DNA of 63,909 nucleotides from positions 1 to 63,909 of the forward strand of contig NZ_JAQBNR010000018.1 of the NCBI RefSeq assembly GCF_028288465.1, written 5' to 3'. The DNA comes from Ferruginibacter sp. (GTDB lineage Bacteria > Bacteroidota > Bacteroidia > Chitinophagales > Chitinophagaceae). The notes under the pieces are model-generated. The model had not been told where the DNA came from and ran no database searches. It saw only the letters and a list, made by a program, of their open reading frames with translations. This document shows, piece by piece, positions 26,222-36,065 of the stretch. How positions within the stretch are numbered: position 1 is the first letter of the stretch; each line of letters opens with the position of its first letter. The translations under genes and the position numbers were made by a program.

Positions 26222-28507
26222 ATGGCAATCATTGGTAAACCAATCAACCGCGTTGATGCATTATTGAAAGTTACCGGCGCGGCAAAATATGCCGCTGAAT
26301 TTAATCAGCCAAATATGGTGTATGCTTTCCCGGTGCGCTCAACTATTGCGAAGGGAAGCGTCAGTGCTATCGACAGTTCGGCAGCGGAAAAAAGTGCAGG
26401 TGTTATAAAAATATTAACGCCTGAAAATGCACCACAGTTAAAAGCAATCGATCCAAAAGTAAAGACAGGTGGCATGTTGGGTGAACAACTCCTTCCCTTG
26501 CAGGATAACCTGGTGTATTACTTTGGACAATACATTGCATTGGTAGTTGCAGAAACCTATGAACAGGCAAGAGCTGCGGCCTCCCTGGTGAAAGTAAATT
26601 ATTCAAAAGAAAAACACGCCATTGATTTAAATACTGAATTACCCAATGGATACAAACCTCAGAAAGTTCAGGGGGAGGATGCTCAGGTGAATGAAGGAAA
26701 GACCGCACCCGTCATTGATGCAACGGCAAATAAAATCAGTTACACTTATACCACACCTACAGAAAATCATCATCCCATGGAGCCGCACGCAAGCATTGCG
26801 GTTTGGGAAGGCAGCGATAAGCTGACTCTGTATGATTCAACTCAGGGTGTAATGGGTGCCCGTGGCACGCTGGCTTATCACTTCAGTCTCACACCGGAAA
26901 ATGTACAAATTGTATCGCCTTATGTCGGGGGAGGCTTCGGTTGTAAAGGCTCCCAGTGGGGGCATATGTTACTTGCTGCTATGGCGGCAAAGCTTGTACA
27001 GCGACCCGTTAAACTGGCCATCACCCGGCAAATGATGCAGACCAATGTCGGCCGCAGGCCTGCTACGCAACAAAAAATGGCCATGGCTACAGATGATAAA
27101 GGGATGCTTACGGCTATTCGCCATCACACAGATAGTTATGGAAACAAGTCTGATTTTTTTGAACCCAGCGGTAAGCAAACAGCCGTGTTGTATAATGCGC
27201 CTTTGCGTGAAATAACCTACAAAATTGCCAAGTTGAATATCGGCACGCCAACTTATATGCGTGCTCCCGGTGAAACGCCCGGCACCTTTGCGCTCGAATC
27301 TGCCATCGATGAAATGGCATATAAAATGAAGATGGACCCGGTTGCATTCAGGGTTTTGAATCACACAGCTGAAGACCCATCCAAAAAGCATCCGTTCAGC
27401 AGCGAAAATCTGCTGGACTGTTATACCATAGGTTCTGAAAAAATTGGCTGGCAGCAACGCAAAGCTGAGCCGGGGCAATTGCGGAAAGGCAAACAGTTAA
27501 TTGGCTACGGTGTTGCTACCGCAACCTATCCAGCCGGAAGAAGTGCGGCATCCGCAAAAGTGCAACTGAGGGCGGATGGTTCGGTGATAGTACAAAGCGC
27601 CACCCAGGATATTGGCACGGGCACCTATACCATCATCGCACAAACCGCCTCAGAAACGCTGGGTATCCCGGTTGAAAAAATAACTGTAAAGATTGGTGAT
27701 TCAAGCTTTCCCCCGGCTCCTGTTTCAGGAGGTTCTATGACTACGGCAAGTGTTAACCCGGCGGTAATGGCGGCAGCAGAAATGGTAAGAAAAGAGTTGC
27801 TGGCATTGGCAACTGCTGATACTGGTTCTTCGTTAAAAGGAAGACGACTGGAAGACATTGGTTATGCTGACGGTCATTTTTTTGTAACGGCTGATAAAAC
27901 AACAGTTGATTCCTATGCAGACATCATGCGCCGCAATAATAAAAATATAGTGGAAGCCTGCACTACGGCTATGCCTGCATCTGGCAGCGGACTTGGTGCT
28001 CCAACAGCACCGTGTATGGAAGCACCCATCGATAAAGAAGAGAACAGCGATAAAGAAAAATATTCTTTTCATTCCTTCGGGGCCCAGTTTGCTGAGGTTT
28101 GGGTAGATGAAGATTTTGGAACCATCAGGGTAAAGCGATTTGTGAGTGTGCAGGACGTTGGCAGAATCATGAATGAAAAAACTGCCCGTTCGCAAATTAT
28201 CGGAGGCGTTATTTATGGCATCGGTGCTGCCCTGATGGAAGAAACTGCATACGATCACCGATGGGCCAATCCTGCCACCAGAACACTGGCGGATTATCAT
28301 GTACCGGTAAACCTTGATGTGCCTGATATTGGTGTGCATTTTATCGGCAAACCCGATCCGCATATATCACCTATTGGTGCACGGGGCATCGGTGAAATTG
28401 GCACCACGGGTGTGTCTGCAGCCATTGCCAACGCGGTATTTAATGCCACTGGAAAAAGGTTACGTGATCTTCCTTTTACACCAGATAAAATGTTGCTTAA
28501 GTCTTAA
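26222..28507 (+). CDS. paoC: Aldehyde oxidoreductase molybdenum-binding subunit, PaoC/YagR type
   Basis: 761 residues, near the length of the family (about 730). The N-terminal aldehyde-oxidase a/b hammerhead domain is followed by the molybdopterin-binding region with VSPYVGGGFGCKGSQWGH, APGETPGTFALES, QDIGTGTYT and the C-terminal GARGIGEIGTTG, in which Glu is the conserved catalytic base. It oxidises aldehydes to acids using a molybdenum cofactor (MCD in the E. coli enzyme). It has no signal peptide and is the last gene of the operon. The exact aldehydes are unknown; detoxification of aromatic aldehydes is the role of the E. coli relative. Confidence 0.94.
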   Translation: MAIIGKPINRVDALLKVTGAAKYAAEFNQPNMVYAFPVRSTIAKGSVSAIDSSAAEKSAGVIKILTPENAPQLKAIDPKVKTGGMLGEQLLPLQDNLVYYFGQYIALVVAETYEQARAAASLVKVNYSKEKHAIDLNTELPNGYKPQKVQGEDAQVNEGKTAPVIDATANKISYTYTTPTENHHPMEPHASIAVWEGSDKLTLYDSTQGVMGARGTLAYHFSLTPENVQIVSPYVGGGFGCKGSQWGHMLLAAMAAKLVQRPVKLAITRQMMQTNVGRRPATQQKMAMATDDKGMLTAIRHHTDSYGNKSDFFEPSGKQTAVLYNAPLREITYKIAKLNIGTPTYMRAPGETPGTFALESAIDEMAYKMKMDPVAFRVLNHTAEDPSKKHPFSSENLLDCYTIGSEKIGWQQRKAEPGQLRKGKQLIGYGVATATYPAGRSAASAKVQLRADGSVIVQSATQDIGTGTYTIIAQTASETLGIPVEKITVKIGDSSFPPAPVSGGSMTTASVNPAVMAAAEMVRKELLALATADTGSSLKGRRLEDIGYADGHFFVTADKTTVDSYADIMRRNNKNIVEACTTAMPASGSGLGAPTAPCMEAPIDKEENSDKEKYSFHSFGAQFAEVWVDEDFGTIRVKRFVSVQDVGRIMNEKTARSQIIGGVIYGIGAALMEETAYDHRWANPATRTLADYHVPVNLDVPDIGVHFIGKPDPHISPIGARGIGEIGTTGVSAAIANAVFNATGKRLRDLPFTPDKMLLKS

Positions 28508-28559
28508 TATCTCAAAGTACAGGTGATGCCTGATATCAAAAAAATTGGCCAAATGTTAA

Positions 28560-28596
28560 GTTTTGCCTTGTGCATTTCTTATTCCTTTGGATGTTG
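28560..28596 (+). promoter_or_regulatory. Possible Bacteroidetes-type promoter for the 28623 gene
   Basis: TTTTG at 28560-28564 and TTCCTTTG near 28582-28589 approximate the -33 TTTG and -7 TAnnTTTG elements at a fitting distance, about 30 bp before the start codon. The A of the -7 box is missing, so this is tentative. Confidence 0.3.
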
Positions 28597-28622
28597 TATT
28601 TTTATAGCATAACCTGAAACGT

Positions 28623-29162
28623 ATGCGCAGCAAACTTCTATTGACAGCATTGATTTTTACTTCCTTTGTAAAAGCTCAGACAGTTTTACCGGGAAGTTAT
28701 GGTAATCATCTGCAACAGCAACAATTTACAAGGATGAATCAAATGAATGACAGTTTGCCTCAGCCGAAATGGTTTATCAGCAGGTATGCCGGTATTTCTT
28801 CCAGCTTTACATTTTTTAAAGGCGGTAACGCCACTGTCTTTTCAGTTCCGGCAGGCATTCAGTTAAACCGCCGGCTGAATAACAACTGGTATGCTTTTGC
28901 CAATTTGGCTGCCGCACCGGCTTCCGTCAATTTCAATCATTCTTTTATGTTTTCCAATACCGGTAAATTTGGGCAGAATAACAACCTGTTTGCACGTAAC
29001 CATTTTGATATGCCGGCAAGCGCCTCCCTGGGCTTGATGTACATGAATGATCAAAAAACCTTTTCGATTTCCGGCAGTATTGGCGTTGAGCGGAGCAGCT
29101 ATCCGTTTATGCCTTTTAACCAGGCAAGCCCCAACGTTGCTGCTACCCCTTTTAAATATTAA
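28623..29162 (+). CDS. Hypothetical exported, probably outer-membrane protein
   Basis: 179 residues with a signal peptide (MRSKLLLTALIFTSFVKAQ). After a polar Gln/Asn-rich segment, the remainder has alternating hydrophobic strands (SRYAGISSSFTFFKGG, NWYAFANLAAAP, ASLGLMYM, TFSISGSIGVERS) consistent with a small beta-barrel. No family was recognised. It stands alone 115 bp after paoC and 221 bp before the DUF2961 gene. Confidence 0.65.
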   Translation: MRSKLLLTALIFTSFVKAQTVLPGSYGNHLQQQQFTRMNQMNDSLPQPKWFISRYAGISSSFTFFKGGNATVFSVPAGIQLNRRLNNNWYAFANLAAAPASVNFNHSFMFSNTGKFGQNNNLFARNHFDMPASASLGLMYMNDQKTFSISGSIGVERSSYPFMPFNQASPNVAATPFKY

Positions 29163-29383
29163 GTTATTCTCTTTACATTCAGATTTTTAATTGCCAAAAG
29201 AGATAGCATTTGATGCCGGGCGAAAAGCTATTTGAATATGCGAACCGGTTCAATACCTTCCAGGAGCTATTTATTTTCCCTGGCAAAACACTTCTTCTGT
29301 TTGTGCCATAAAAATCATTACATTTAAAAGTCTGATTATAGTATCCCCGTCTGTTCAAAACAGTTTATCATTAATAACAACAC

Positions 29384-30655
29384 GTGAAAAAATCTTTTTC
29401 ATCGGCCACCTTTTTGATGGCGACATACTTCTTTTTTACAGCGCTCCGGTTATGCGCACAAACTACAGACCCCTTGTTCAAGGCTCCCCCTGCCGGCGTA
29501 CAATCCGTTTGGGTAAGTCCCGAAAATCCAACAGGTGAAAAAGGCCAGGGTGCATTAACCAACAAGGGTGAAAAAGGGAATGCGTTTTTTATCATTGCTC
29601 CCGGCGAAACCAAAAGCATACTGGATATGAAAGGGGCGGGTATCATCCACCGCATGTGGCTGAGCGGCACCATCGGCATTAACGCCGAACAGCGAAGGGC
29701 TGTGCGCATTGATATGTACTGGGAAGGCGCAAAAAAGCCGGCTGTCTCCGCTCCCATCGGTGACTTTTTTGGTATCGCGCACGGGCTTATTGCACGGTAC
29801 GACAATGAATTATTTTCCAGCCCGGAAGCCCGTTCGTTTAGCTTTACCATCCCAATGCCTTACAGAAGATCTGCTTACATCACCGTTACCAACGAATCTA
29901 CTACAGAACTCTGGCTTTGGTATGATATCAATTTATCGAAGATGAAAACGGTACCGGCTGATGCACTATATTTTCATACTTATTGGAATCGCAATATAAA
30001 AACCACGCCGGGCGCGGATTACGTAATACTGCCCGAAGTGAAAGGCAGGGGAAGATTCATCGGTACCAACATTGGCGTAATCGGTGACTCATTGTATCGC
30101 GGTACATGGTTTGGTGAAGGAGAAGTAAAATTTTACCTGGATGGTGATGAAAAAAATCCTTCGCTTGCTGGTACGGGCACTGAAGATTATATCGGCTCCG
30201 GATGGGGACAGGGCGAATTTGCGCTGCGATACACTGGCTCACCCATTGCATCCAAAGAGCAGGATGTATACGCCTTTTACCGCTATCATATTCCTGACCC
30301 TGTGTATTTTCATACTGCCTGTAAAGTAACCATACAGCAAATTGGTAATTCGGATAAGAACGGCCTGTTAAAAATGAAAGCCGGGGGTGCAGTTGTAACC
30401 CCTGTTTGGATGCTGGGACAGGATGGAAAAAAGACAATACAGCGCCGCCTGCTGGATGAACACAATCCACCGAAATTAGAAGATGAAAACTTCCCCGTGA
30501 CCTCCACTAATTATTTGCGCAGTGATGATGTTTGTGCCACTGCCTATTTTTATCTTGATAAACCAGAAAATGATTTACCCGCGCTGCCACCATTACAACT
30601 GAGACTATATAATTTAAAAACAGCTGTTTGGGAAAAGCTAAAACCGAAAGAATAA
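29384..30655 (+). CDS. DUF2961 (GH172-type) secreted glycoside hydrolase
   Basis: 423 residues beginning with GTG, with a signal peptide (KKSFSSATFLMATYFFFTALRLCAQ). The DUF2961 core is clear: LDMKGAGIIHRMWLSG, VRIDMYWEG, PIGDFFGIAHG, and then GEGEVKFYLDGD and AGTGTEDYIGSGWG. The family was characterised as GH172 (difructose dianhydride I synthase/hydrolase, alpha-fructofuranosidase, and arabinofuranosidase activities). The conserved Glu in GTGTEDY fits the reported catalytic region. The protein is expected in the periplasm or on the surface. Which sugar it acts on is not determined; no polysaccharide-utilisation locus surrounds it. Confidence 0.87.
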   Translation: MKKSFSSATFLMATYFFFTALRLCAQTTDPLFKAPPAGVQSVWVSPENPTGEKGQGALTNKGEKGNAFFIIAPGETKSILDMKGAGIIHRMWLSGTIGINAEQRRAVRIDMYWEGAKKPAVSAPIGDFFGIAHGLIARYDNELFSSPEARSFSFTIPMPYRRSAYITVTNESTTELWLWYDINLSKMKTVPADALYFHTYWNRNIKTTPGADYVILPEVKGRGRFIGTNIGVIGDSLYRGTWFGEGEVKFYLDGDEKNPSLAGTGTEDYIGSGWGQGEFALRYTGSPIASKEQDVYAFYRYHIPDPVYFHTACKVTIQQIGNSDKNGLLKMKAGGAVVTPVWMLGQDGKKTIQRRLLDEHNPPKLEDENFPVTSTNYLRSDDVCATAYFYLDKPENDLPALPPLQLRLYNLKTAVWEKLKPKE

Positions 30656-30769
30656 ATTTAAGACTGATGTGCCGTCGCATCATCCCGATTCTTAACATGC
30701 AGCTGAATCCAGCCAATAAATAATTCCGGTAATTAAAGTTACCAGGTATTAAACGTTAGCATAGCCGGC

Positions 30770-32116
30770 TTAAAAAGACAATTGATATTGTAATACCAGT
30801 TCTCCCCGCCTGGAACGCTGTACCAGTGCGCCATTAGCATCCTGTTCAAAATAAGGCCGGTTCTGATAATTTAAAGTAAGCTTGGTGTTATTGCCATACA
30901 ACAGCCAGTGTAAACCAATGTCAAAAACATACATCCTGTCGCTCAGCCGGTCGTATTTTGCATACTGCAGATCTGCAAAAGGCTGTAAGGTTCCCTGGTT
31001 GCCAAATAACCTGTCTTTTAATTTATAGGCAGTTTGCAGATACGCCACGTTGCCGCTGCCAATGACCGGGAAAGCGTTACCAAAATTTAATTTGCTGAAC
31101 GTGCTGCCTGTGTTGTATGATCCGTTGGCAGGATTATCCGCCCCTGCAACCCTGATAAAACCGGTTCCATAATTATACCTGGAAAAACTGGCGTAGAAGT
31201 TATAAGCAGTTCCCTTTTCTTCACTAACCGGGGCATCATAAAATACATCCACCGCAAACAAATTAATAGCTTCGCCCACGGTATCTTTCAGCGCAACATC
31301 TGCATAGCGCATCATGGCATTTTTCTGGTGGTTAAAGCCAGCTCCGATATTGAACACTTTTTTCCTGCCAAGATAAGTGCCGGTTGTGCCGCTCGAAAAA
31401 TTACTTTCCTGGTCAAGAAACTGGTACATAAAATATCCCTGCGTATTCATGGCGGGTGGCCTTGTTGAAAAAACAGCATTTGCATTAATGGGTTCAATAC
31501 CTGAGCCTGATGCGGTTTGAATGACAAAAGGTTTTCCAACAGAAAGGCGGTAATCCAGTTTGCCCAGTTTACCTTTCATGTACATGCCAAGCCGCCGTAC
31601 ATTCTGGTCATAAGTGTCATTGGTAACTTCCTGGTAAGCGGGTACATCCAGCACCGCAATGCTTGCCACACTTGCATTAGCAAAACGGGATGGCCCGTTA
31701 AAACCATTGAGGCCTACCCCTACAGACAGGTGCTTTTTTACGATCGCATAATCTGCTGTTGCATCATGAAAAAAACTGCCGGCTTTACGAGCCGATAAAT
31801 AATTCAGGCTGTTTTGGCCGAATTGTACAAAGAAATTGACACGGTCACTTATTGCGCCACTCAGTACAAAACGAATACGCCTGATACTGAAATCGGTCGT
31901 GTTATTTTGCGGAGTTCCCTGCACCAGCGAGTAAGGATTATTGGAAGTATTGCGGGCCCATAACTGGGCCGTCATACCGAAGCCAATGTATCTGGAGCTG
32001 TCTTTACTATCCGTATAATATCTTAAACCGTTTTTTAATTTATCGGGAAATTGTGCATGTGCATTGGTTACGATACAGCATAGCAGAGCCGTGATAACAC
32101 GCAGGTTATTCTTCAT
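30770..32116 (-). CDS. OprP/OprO-like phosphate-selective porin family protein
   Basis: 448 residues from the Met that begins the signal peptide (MKNNLRVITALLCCIVTNAHAQ); seven codons earlier there is another ATG. The body is beta-strand-rich with the porin O/P pattern: FSIRRIRFVLSGAISDRVNFFVQFG, then many 10-12-residue strands and a C-terminal strand ending in Phe (RGELVLQYQLSF). It forms an outer-membrane channel. Phosphate selectivity belongs to the Pseudomonas founders and cannot be assumed here. Confidence 0.83.
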   Translation of the reverse strand: MKNNLRVITALLCCIVTNAHAQFPDKLKNGLRYYTDSKDSSRYIGFGMTAQLWARNTSNNPYSLVQGTPQNNTTDFSIRRIRFVLSGAISDRVNFFVQFGQNSLNYLSARKAGSFFHDATADYAIVKKHLSVGVGLNGFNGPSRFANASVASIAVLDVPAYQEVTNDTYDQNVRRLGMYMKGKLGKLDYRLSVGKPFVIQTASGSGIEPINANAVFSTRPPAMNTQGYFMYQFLDQESNFSSGTTGTYLGRKKVFNIGAGFNHQKNAMMRYADVALKDTVGEAINLFAVDVFYDAPVSEEKGTAYNFYASFSRYNYGTGFIRVAGADNPANGSYNTGSTFSKLNFGNAFPVIGSGNVAYLQTAYKLKDRLFGNQGTLQPFADLQYAKYDRLSDRMYVFDIGLHWLLYGNNTKLTLNYQNRPYFEQDANGALVQRSRRGELVLQYQLSF

Positions 32117-32508
32117 GAATCGATAATATTTGTTCAAAATAGCAGCAAACTATTTTGACCTTAAGCAAGATGTTGATTTTTAATAGCGGCGCAAGCTACT
32201 GATTTTGCAAGATAGCGGCTAAAATTATTATCCCCTTTATTAAAAGGATAAACGCTGTATCACCACATGCATTGGGCTGAAAAAATGAATTCAAGTTAAA
32301 TGACTGGAAAGTACTGAGGAATTGTTTTTGTGCAGGCATTTAAATGACAAACCCGGGATATGAAATTTGCTATTCATTTGCTTATGAATCAACCTGTGTT
32401 GGTAAAAGCTTTGGATTTAATTGTTGAAAGATGCAAGACGCTGAATAAAAAAAGTACTTTCCTTTAGTGGATTAAAAGGAAAGTACTGTAAAGGAAAAAT
32501 TGAATAAT
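32117..32508. other. Gap holding only the terminator of the downstream gene
   Basis: No gene is supported. At 32453-32487 lies the terminator of the minus-strand aldo/keto reductase. The remainder is AT-rich and should contain the porin promoter. Confidence 0.4.
32453..32487 (-). terminator. Rho-independent terminator of the aldo/keto reductase
   Basis: AGTACTTTCCTTT pairs perfectly with AAAGGAAAGTACT (13 bp, loop 9). Read on the minus strand, it follows the stop codon at 32509 by 21 bp and is itself followed by a run of seven T. Confidence 0.88.
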
Positions 32509-33390
32509 CTAGTTCAGGAACAGCATATCTTCTTCGCTCAATTCAATGTCGGCAGCCAATAAATTTTCTTCAAAATGTTGCAGGGATGACGTGCCGGGGA
32601 TTGGTAATATCCAGGGAGACCGATGCAGCAGCCAGGCTAAATTAACCTGTACCATTGTGGCGTTGTATTTTTTTGCAATGGTCAAAATCCGGTCGTCTTG
32701 TTTTGGCATTGATTGCACCAGTGAAAAATAAGGCACCAGCGGAATACCGTTTTGCTCACATATGGAAAGTACTTCTTCTCCGCCCCTGTTTTCTCCGCCA
32801 TGTACCATATTTAAAGAGGTACGCTGACCATGGCCATACATATTTTCTACTGTGGCAACCGGCCCCATGTGCATTGCGGCCTCCAACTCAGCCACACTTA
32901 CGTTGCTTACGCCAACGTGTGCTATTTTGCCTTCTTTTTGCAATTCAAACATGGCTGCCATTGATTCTTTAAAAGGCACATCACTGCCGGCAATTACCCT
33001 GAAGTGCACCAGCGGTAACTGTTCCAGCTTTAAGGTGCGCAGGTTATTGTCAATGCTGCTGCGCAGGTCTTCGGGCCTGTTGAATGGTATCCAGCTTTTA
33101 TCAGGCTTTCTTGCGCCGCCCACTTTTGTGCAGATCACCAGCCCGGCAGGATACGGATGCAGGGCTTCTGCTATCAGCCTGTTGGTAACATCATCGCCAT
33201 AATAATCTGCGGTGTCTATAAAATTAAGACCACTGCTGATACATTGCTTTAAAATTTGCAGTGCTTCCGCCCTGTTGGCGGGTTCTCCCCAAATACCCTC
33301 TCCTGTCAGCCGCATGGTACCATAGCCCAAACGGTTTACTGTTAATGGAGTGGTACTCTTTCCCCCGATAATAATTTGCTTTGCGTTCAT
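32509..33390 (-). CDS. Aldo/keto reductase (Tas/YajO-like oxidoreductase)
   Basis: 293 residues from MNAKQIIIGG at 33390. The frame stays open 38 codons upstream, but that extension does not resemble the family. Seen are LGYGTMRLTG, the catalytic FIDTADYYGDD (Asp and Tyr), VICTKVGG (Lys), LPLVHFRV, VGVSNVSVAELEAA and the nucleotide-binding end WILPIPGTSSLQHFEENL. The His of the usual catalytic tetrad is in LVHFRV. It reduces carbonyls with NADPH; substrate unknown. A strong terminator follows. Confidence 0.9.
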   Translation of the reverse strand: MNAKQIIIGGKSTTPLTVNRLGYGTMRLTGEGIWGEPANRAEALQILKQCISSGLNFIDTADYYGDDVTNRLIAEALHPYPAGLVICTKVGGARKPDKSWIPFNRPEDLRSSIDNNLRTLKLEQLPLVHFRVIAGSDVPFKESMAAMFELQKEGKIAHVGVSNVSVAELEAAMHMGPVATVENMYGHGQRTSLNMVHGGENRGGEEVLSICEQNGIPLVPYFSLVQSMPKQDDRILTIAKKYNATMVQVNLAWLLHRSPWILPIPGTSSLQHFEENLLAADIELSEEDMLFLN

Positions 33391-33545
33391 ATTTGTTAAT
33401 TGATTTTTATTGTGAGAATTAATGAAGCAAAGGTAGGATGGAGGAAAAAACAGGTACTTGCTAACTTCAATCCATTGCTTGCACAATTCAAACAATGTAT
33501 GCAAGAAATAAAAAAGGCTGGCTTAGCTGCTTCAGCGAAACATTA

Positions 33546-34339
33546 TCATAAGGCAAAAAACTTTTTAGCATTTAGTGTGGTCTGTATTGCCACATCCGCC
33601 AAAGCAATATTTTTTATGTGCGCAATGGTGGCCGCTACATAGGGTAAAAAAGCGGGTTCATTCCTTCTTTCATGGTGAGGGAGCAGCACCTGCCGGTCAA
33701 CATTTTTTGGCATCATGTAGGGTGCATCCGTCTCTATCATCATACGTTCCATTGGCATATAGGCAATCACTTCTTTTAAATGTGCAAACCGCTTTACATC
33801 GCTGACAGCACCGGTAAAACCAAGGTAATATCCTTTATCCAGGTAAGTTTTTGCTTCCTGCAATGTACCCGTAAAACAATGCACTACCGCATTTGGCAAG
33901 CCAGTTGAAAAATTATCTGTAATGCTGTTGAACCTTGCAAAGGCAGCACGTTCGTGTAAAAACAGTGGCTTCTTAATTTCAACTGCCAGCTGCAACTGTG
34001 CTTCATAACACTCTTCCTGTAAAGACCTTGGCGAAAAATCCCGGTCAAAATCCAGCCCGCACTCTCCTACCGAAACCACGGTGGGTTGCAGTAACAGCAG
34101 CCTTAGTTCATTGATACTTTCTTCATTAAAATGTCTGGCATCATGCGGATGAATACCTGCAGTTGCAAACAACACACCAGGATACTGCTGTGCCAGTGCT
34201 GCGCCCTGCCTGCTATTGGCTGTACTTGTACCTGTCAAAATCATCGGTTGTACGTTGGCGCCAATCGCTCTTTGTACAACGGCCGCCGCATCGTGATTAA
34301 TTGTTTACTGGTAAGGTTGATGCCAATGTCGGTATACAT
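33546..34339 (-). pseudogene. tatD: TatD-family metal-dependent hydrolase with an apparent 1-base deletion near the 5' end
   Basis: The main frame (33546-34244, 232 residues) carries TatD motifs: TAGIHPHDAR, GECGLDFDRDFSP (metal Glu), VEIKKPLFLHERAA, VHCFTGT and ETDAPYMMPK. It lacks the family's N-terminus with the first metal ligands. That missing part is readable just upstream in another frame: MYTDIGINLTSKQ, from an ATG at 34337-34339. The main frame read upstream continues as HDAAAVVQRAIGANVQP. The two join if one T is restored at about 34297-34302 (CAATTAATCAC would become CAATTTAATCAC, giving SKQFNHDAAAVV). It is either a real inactivation or a base-calling error. Family role: 3'-5' exo-DNase and quality-control hydrolase. 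Confidence 0.85.
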
Positions 34340-34601
34340 TACATTCATAAAGGTGGGTGCTGGTTGTCGCTGCCATGAAGCAACTAAATATTTATACGAA
34401 TGTAGAGAAGTTTAATTGAAAGCACCGATGTGCAAACCAGGTTGACTGACTGCGGCTATTCCATAATACTACTTTGAAAGGCCCCCCGGTGCCCGTTCCC
34501 ATTACTGCTCATAATTACAGATCACCGAAATGTATATCCGTATTGTAAGCCGCCCTGCAGGTAATTACTGCAGGGATGGTAGCTGCACAGTGAAGTATTT
34601 T

Positions 34602-35591
34602 TCAGGAGGCTGCTTTACCATTTTTAGGGCCAGTGCTACGCGGTTGTTTTGCAGGAGCCGGATTACTCCTTTCTACCTGGATAATTTTAATTACGGCATT
34701 CAGCACAGCTGCACCAATACCCAGACGTTGGGCATTTGAATTGACAGGTATGGCCATCATGGCTGCGGGGTTAAAAAGCAATACATCACGGGTTTTTGTA
34801 AGGGAATCTGCCCCGGGTGTGGGCACATATACCTGTATTTTTACCTGTTGATAACTGGCAGGGAAATAACGCACAAAATAGCCACCATCCTGTTTATACC
34901 ATTGATCTGTTTTAAGCGCAGGCTTTGTAATGGCTGATAGTTCACGCTGCACGGCGATGCGTTCAAAAGCTTCATAGGATGAATTGCCGGCATCAAACAA
35001 TTGTTGCATGCTTCTGTAAGTGCCGGCCAACGGGTTATCCGGTAATACGGAAGCTACTGTTTTTACAACGCCCATTACCCCGCCCTTTAGTTCAAATATT
35101 TGTTGAGATGATAATAGTTGGCTTGCCGTATTCCGCACATCCGGGGAGAGCCGGTTGTAACCGGAACCGCTCACCACAGACCATAATAACAGTTGTATGT
35201 TTCGCTGGGGCAACCAGGTTTTTTTGCGTGAGTTACTTAATATTGTTGCTACAATTTCTTTTCGATATCCCTTTATGGGAGCCTGCAGGTATGCATCCCT
35301 CGCAGTGGGTGAAGGCGTACCGGGTTGAAGGCAATAACTTTTAAAATCGGCTTCATAAAAACCGTTTGTCAGCACAATTTCGCCTTCTTCAGTTTGCGGT
35401 AAGTCGAGCAGTGATAAGGGTTGCTTTCCGGCAATCGAATCCTGCGGATCAAAGGCAGGTGCAGCCGTTAACTTATCCTGTGTAGTTGCGCTGTTGCCGC
35501 TTTTTCTGTTAGCGGCATTGCGTGCCGCAGAGGAACAGGCCGTAAAAAACAGTACGATGCAAATGTTTCTTAGTAAAGCTGTCGTCATCAA
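34602..35591 (-). CDS. Hypothetical lipoprotein
   Basis: 329 residues with a lipoprotein signal (NICIVLFFTACSS; Cys near residue 19). The mature part begins with a low-complexity Asn/Ala/Lys region. Then comes YCLQPGTPSPTARDAYLQAPIKG and a long helical domain with RNIQLLLWSVVSG and LSPDVRNTASQLLS. The tail is Pro/Lys-rich (NPAPAKQPRSTGPKNGK). No catalytic motif is recognised. It is likely anchored to a membrane facing the periplasm. Met2 is an alternative start. Confidence 0.7.
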   Translation of the reverse strand: MMTTALLRNICIVLFFTACSSAARNAANRKSGNSATTQDKLTAAPAFDPQDSIAGKQPLSLLDLPQTEEGEIVLTNGFYEADFKSYCLQPGTPSPTARDAYLQAPIKGYRKEIVATILSNSRKKTWLPQRNIQLLLWSVVSGSGYNRLSPDVRNTASQLLSSQQIFELKGGVMGVVKTVASVLPDNPLAGTYRSMQQLFDAGNSSYEAFERIAVQRELSAITKPALKTDQWYKQDGGYFVRYFPASYQQVKIQVYVPTPGADSLTKTRDVLLFNPAAMMAIPVNSNAQRLGIGAAVLNAVIKIIQVERSNPAPAKQPRSTGPKNGKAAS

Positions 35592-36065
35592 TTTTTATTT
35601 AGTATTACTGCAGTTTGCGGGCTCTCATTGAGCGTATTGAACCATTATAAACCTTCATTAAAAACAACGTATATTTTGTTGACCAAGTATACAGGAACGC
35701 CGATTTGTAAAACCAGGCAGTAACGATGTACCCGGGCTATTGCGATGCAGGCGAAAAATACCGATCATCCCTGATGGCCATTTTTGTGTTTTTTGCAGCC
35801 TCTTTTGTAAATTTCTTTAATGGGAGTTAGCCCGGAGGTTGAAAAGCCTATCGGCGGGTTTGTATTTACCAGCTTAAAACAGCATGATTGTTTGTGATAA
35901 AAAAGCAGCTCACCAGGTTCTGAGAGGCTGTGTTGTTTCACCCGTTCCGCAATGGTAATGTGCAGCAAGCGGTGAAATAATTGCTACACTCGCATGTGAT
36001 TGCCGCTTACTAAAATGCCGGACGAACTGATGAGCAATAGGCATCCACAGCAACCTGCCAACTAC
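35592..36065. other. Gap without a supported gene
   Basis: This is 474 bp upstream of the lipoprotein gene. A 67-codon minus-strand frame exists at 35765-35968, but it has no recognisable protein features. No repeats or hairpins of note were seen. Confidence 0.35.

Noticed and set aside
33391..33504. 38-codon upstream extension of the aldo/keto reductase
   Set aside because: The extension lacks family similarity and family proteins begin at the chosen Met.
35765..35968. 67-codon minus-strand frame in a gap
   Set aside because: No signal, membrane segment or recognisable motif, and no convincing start context.
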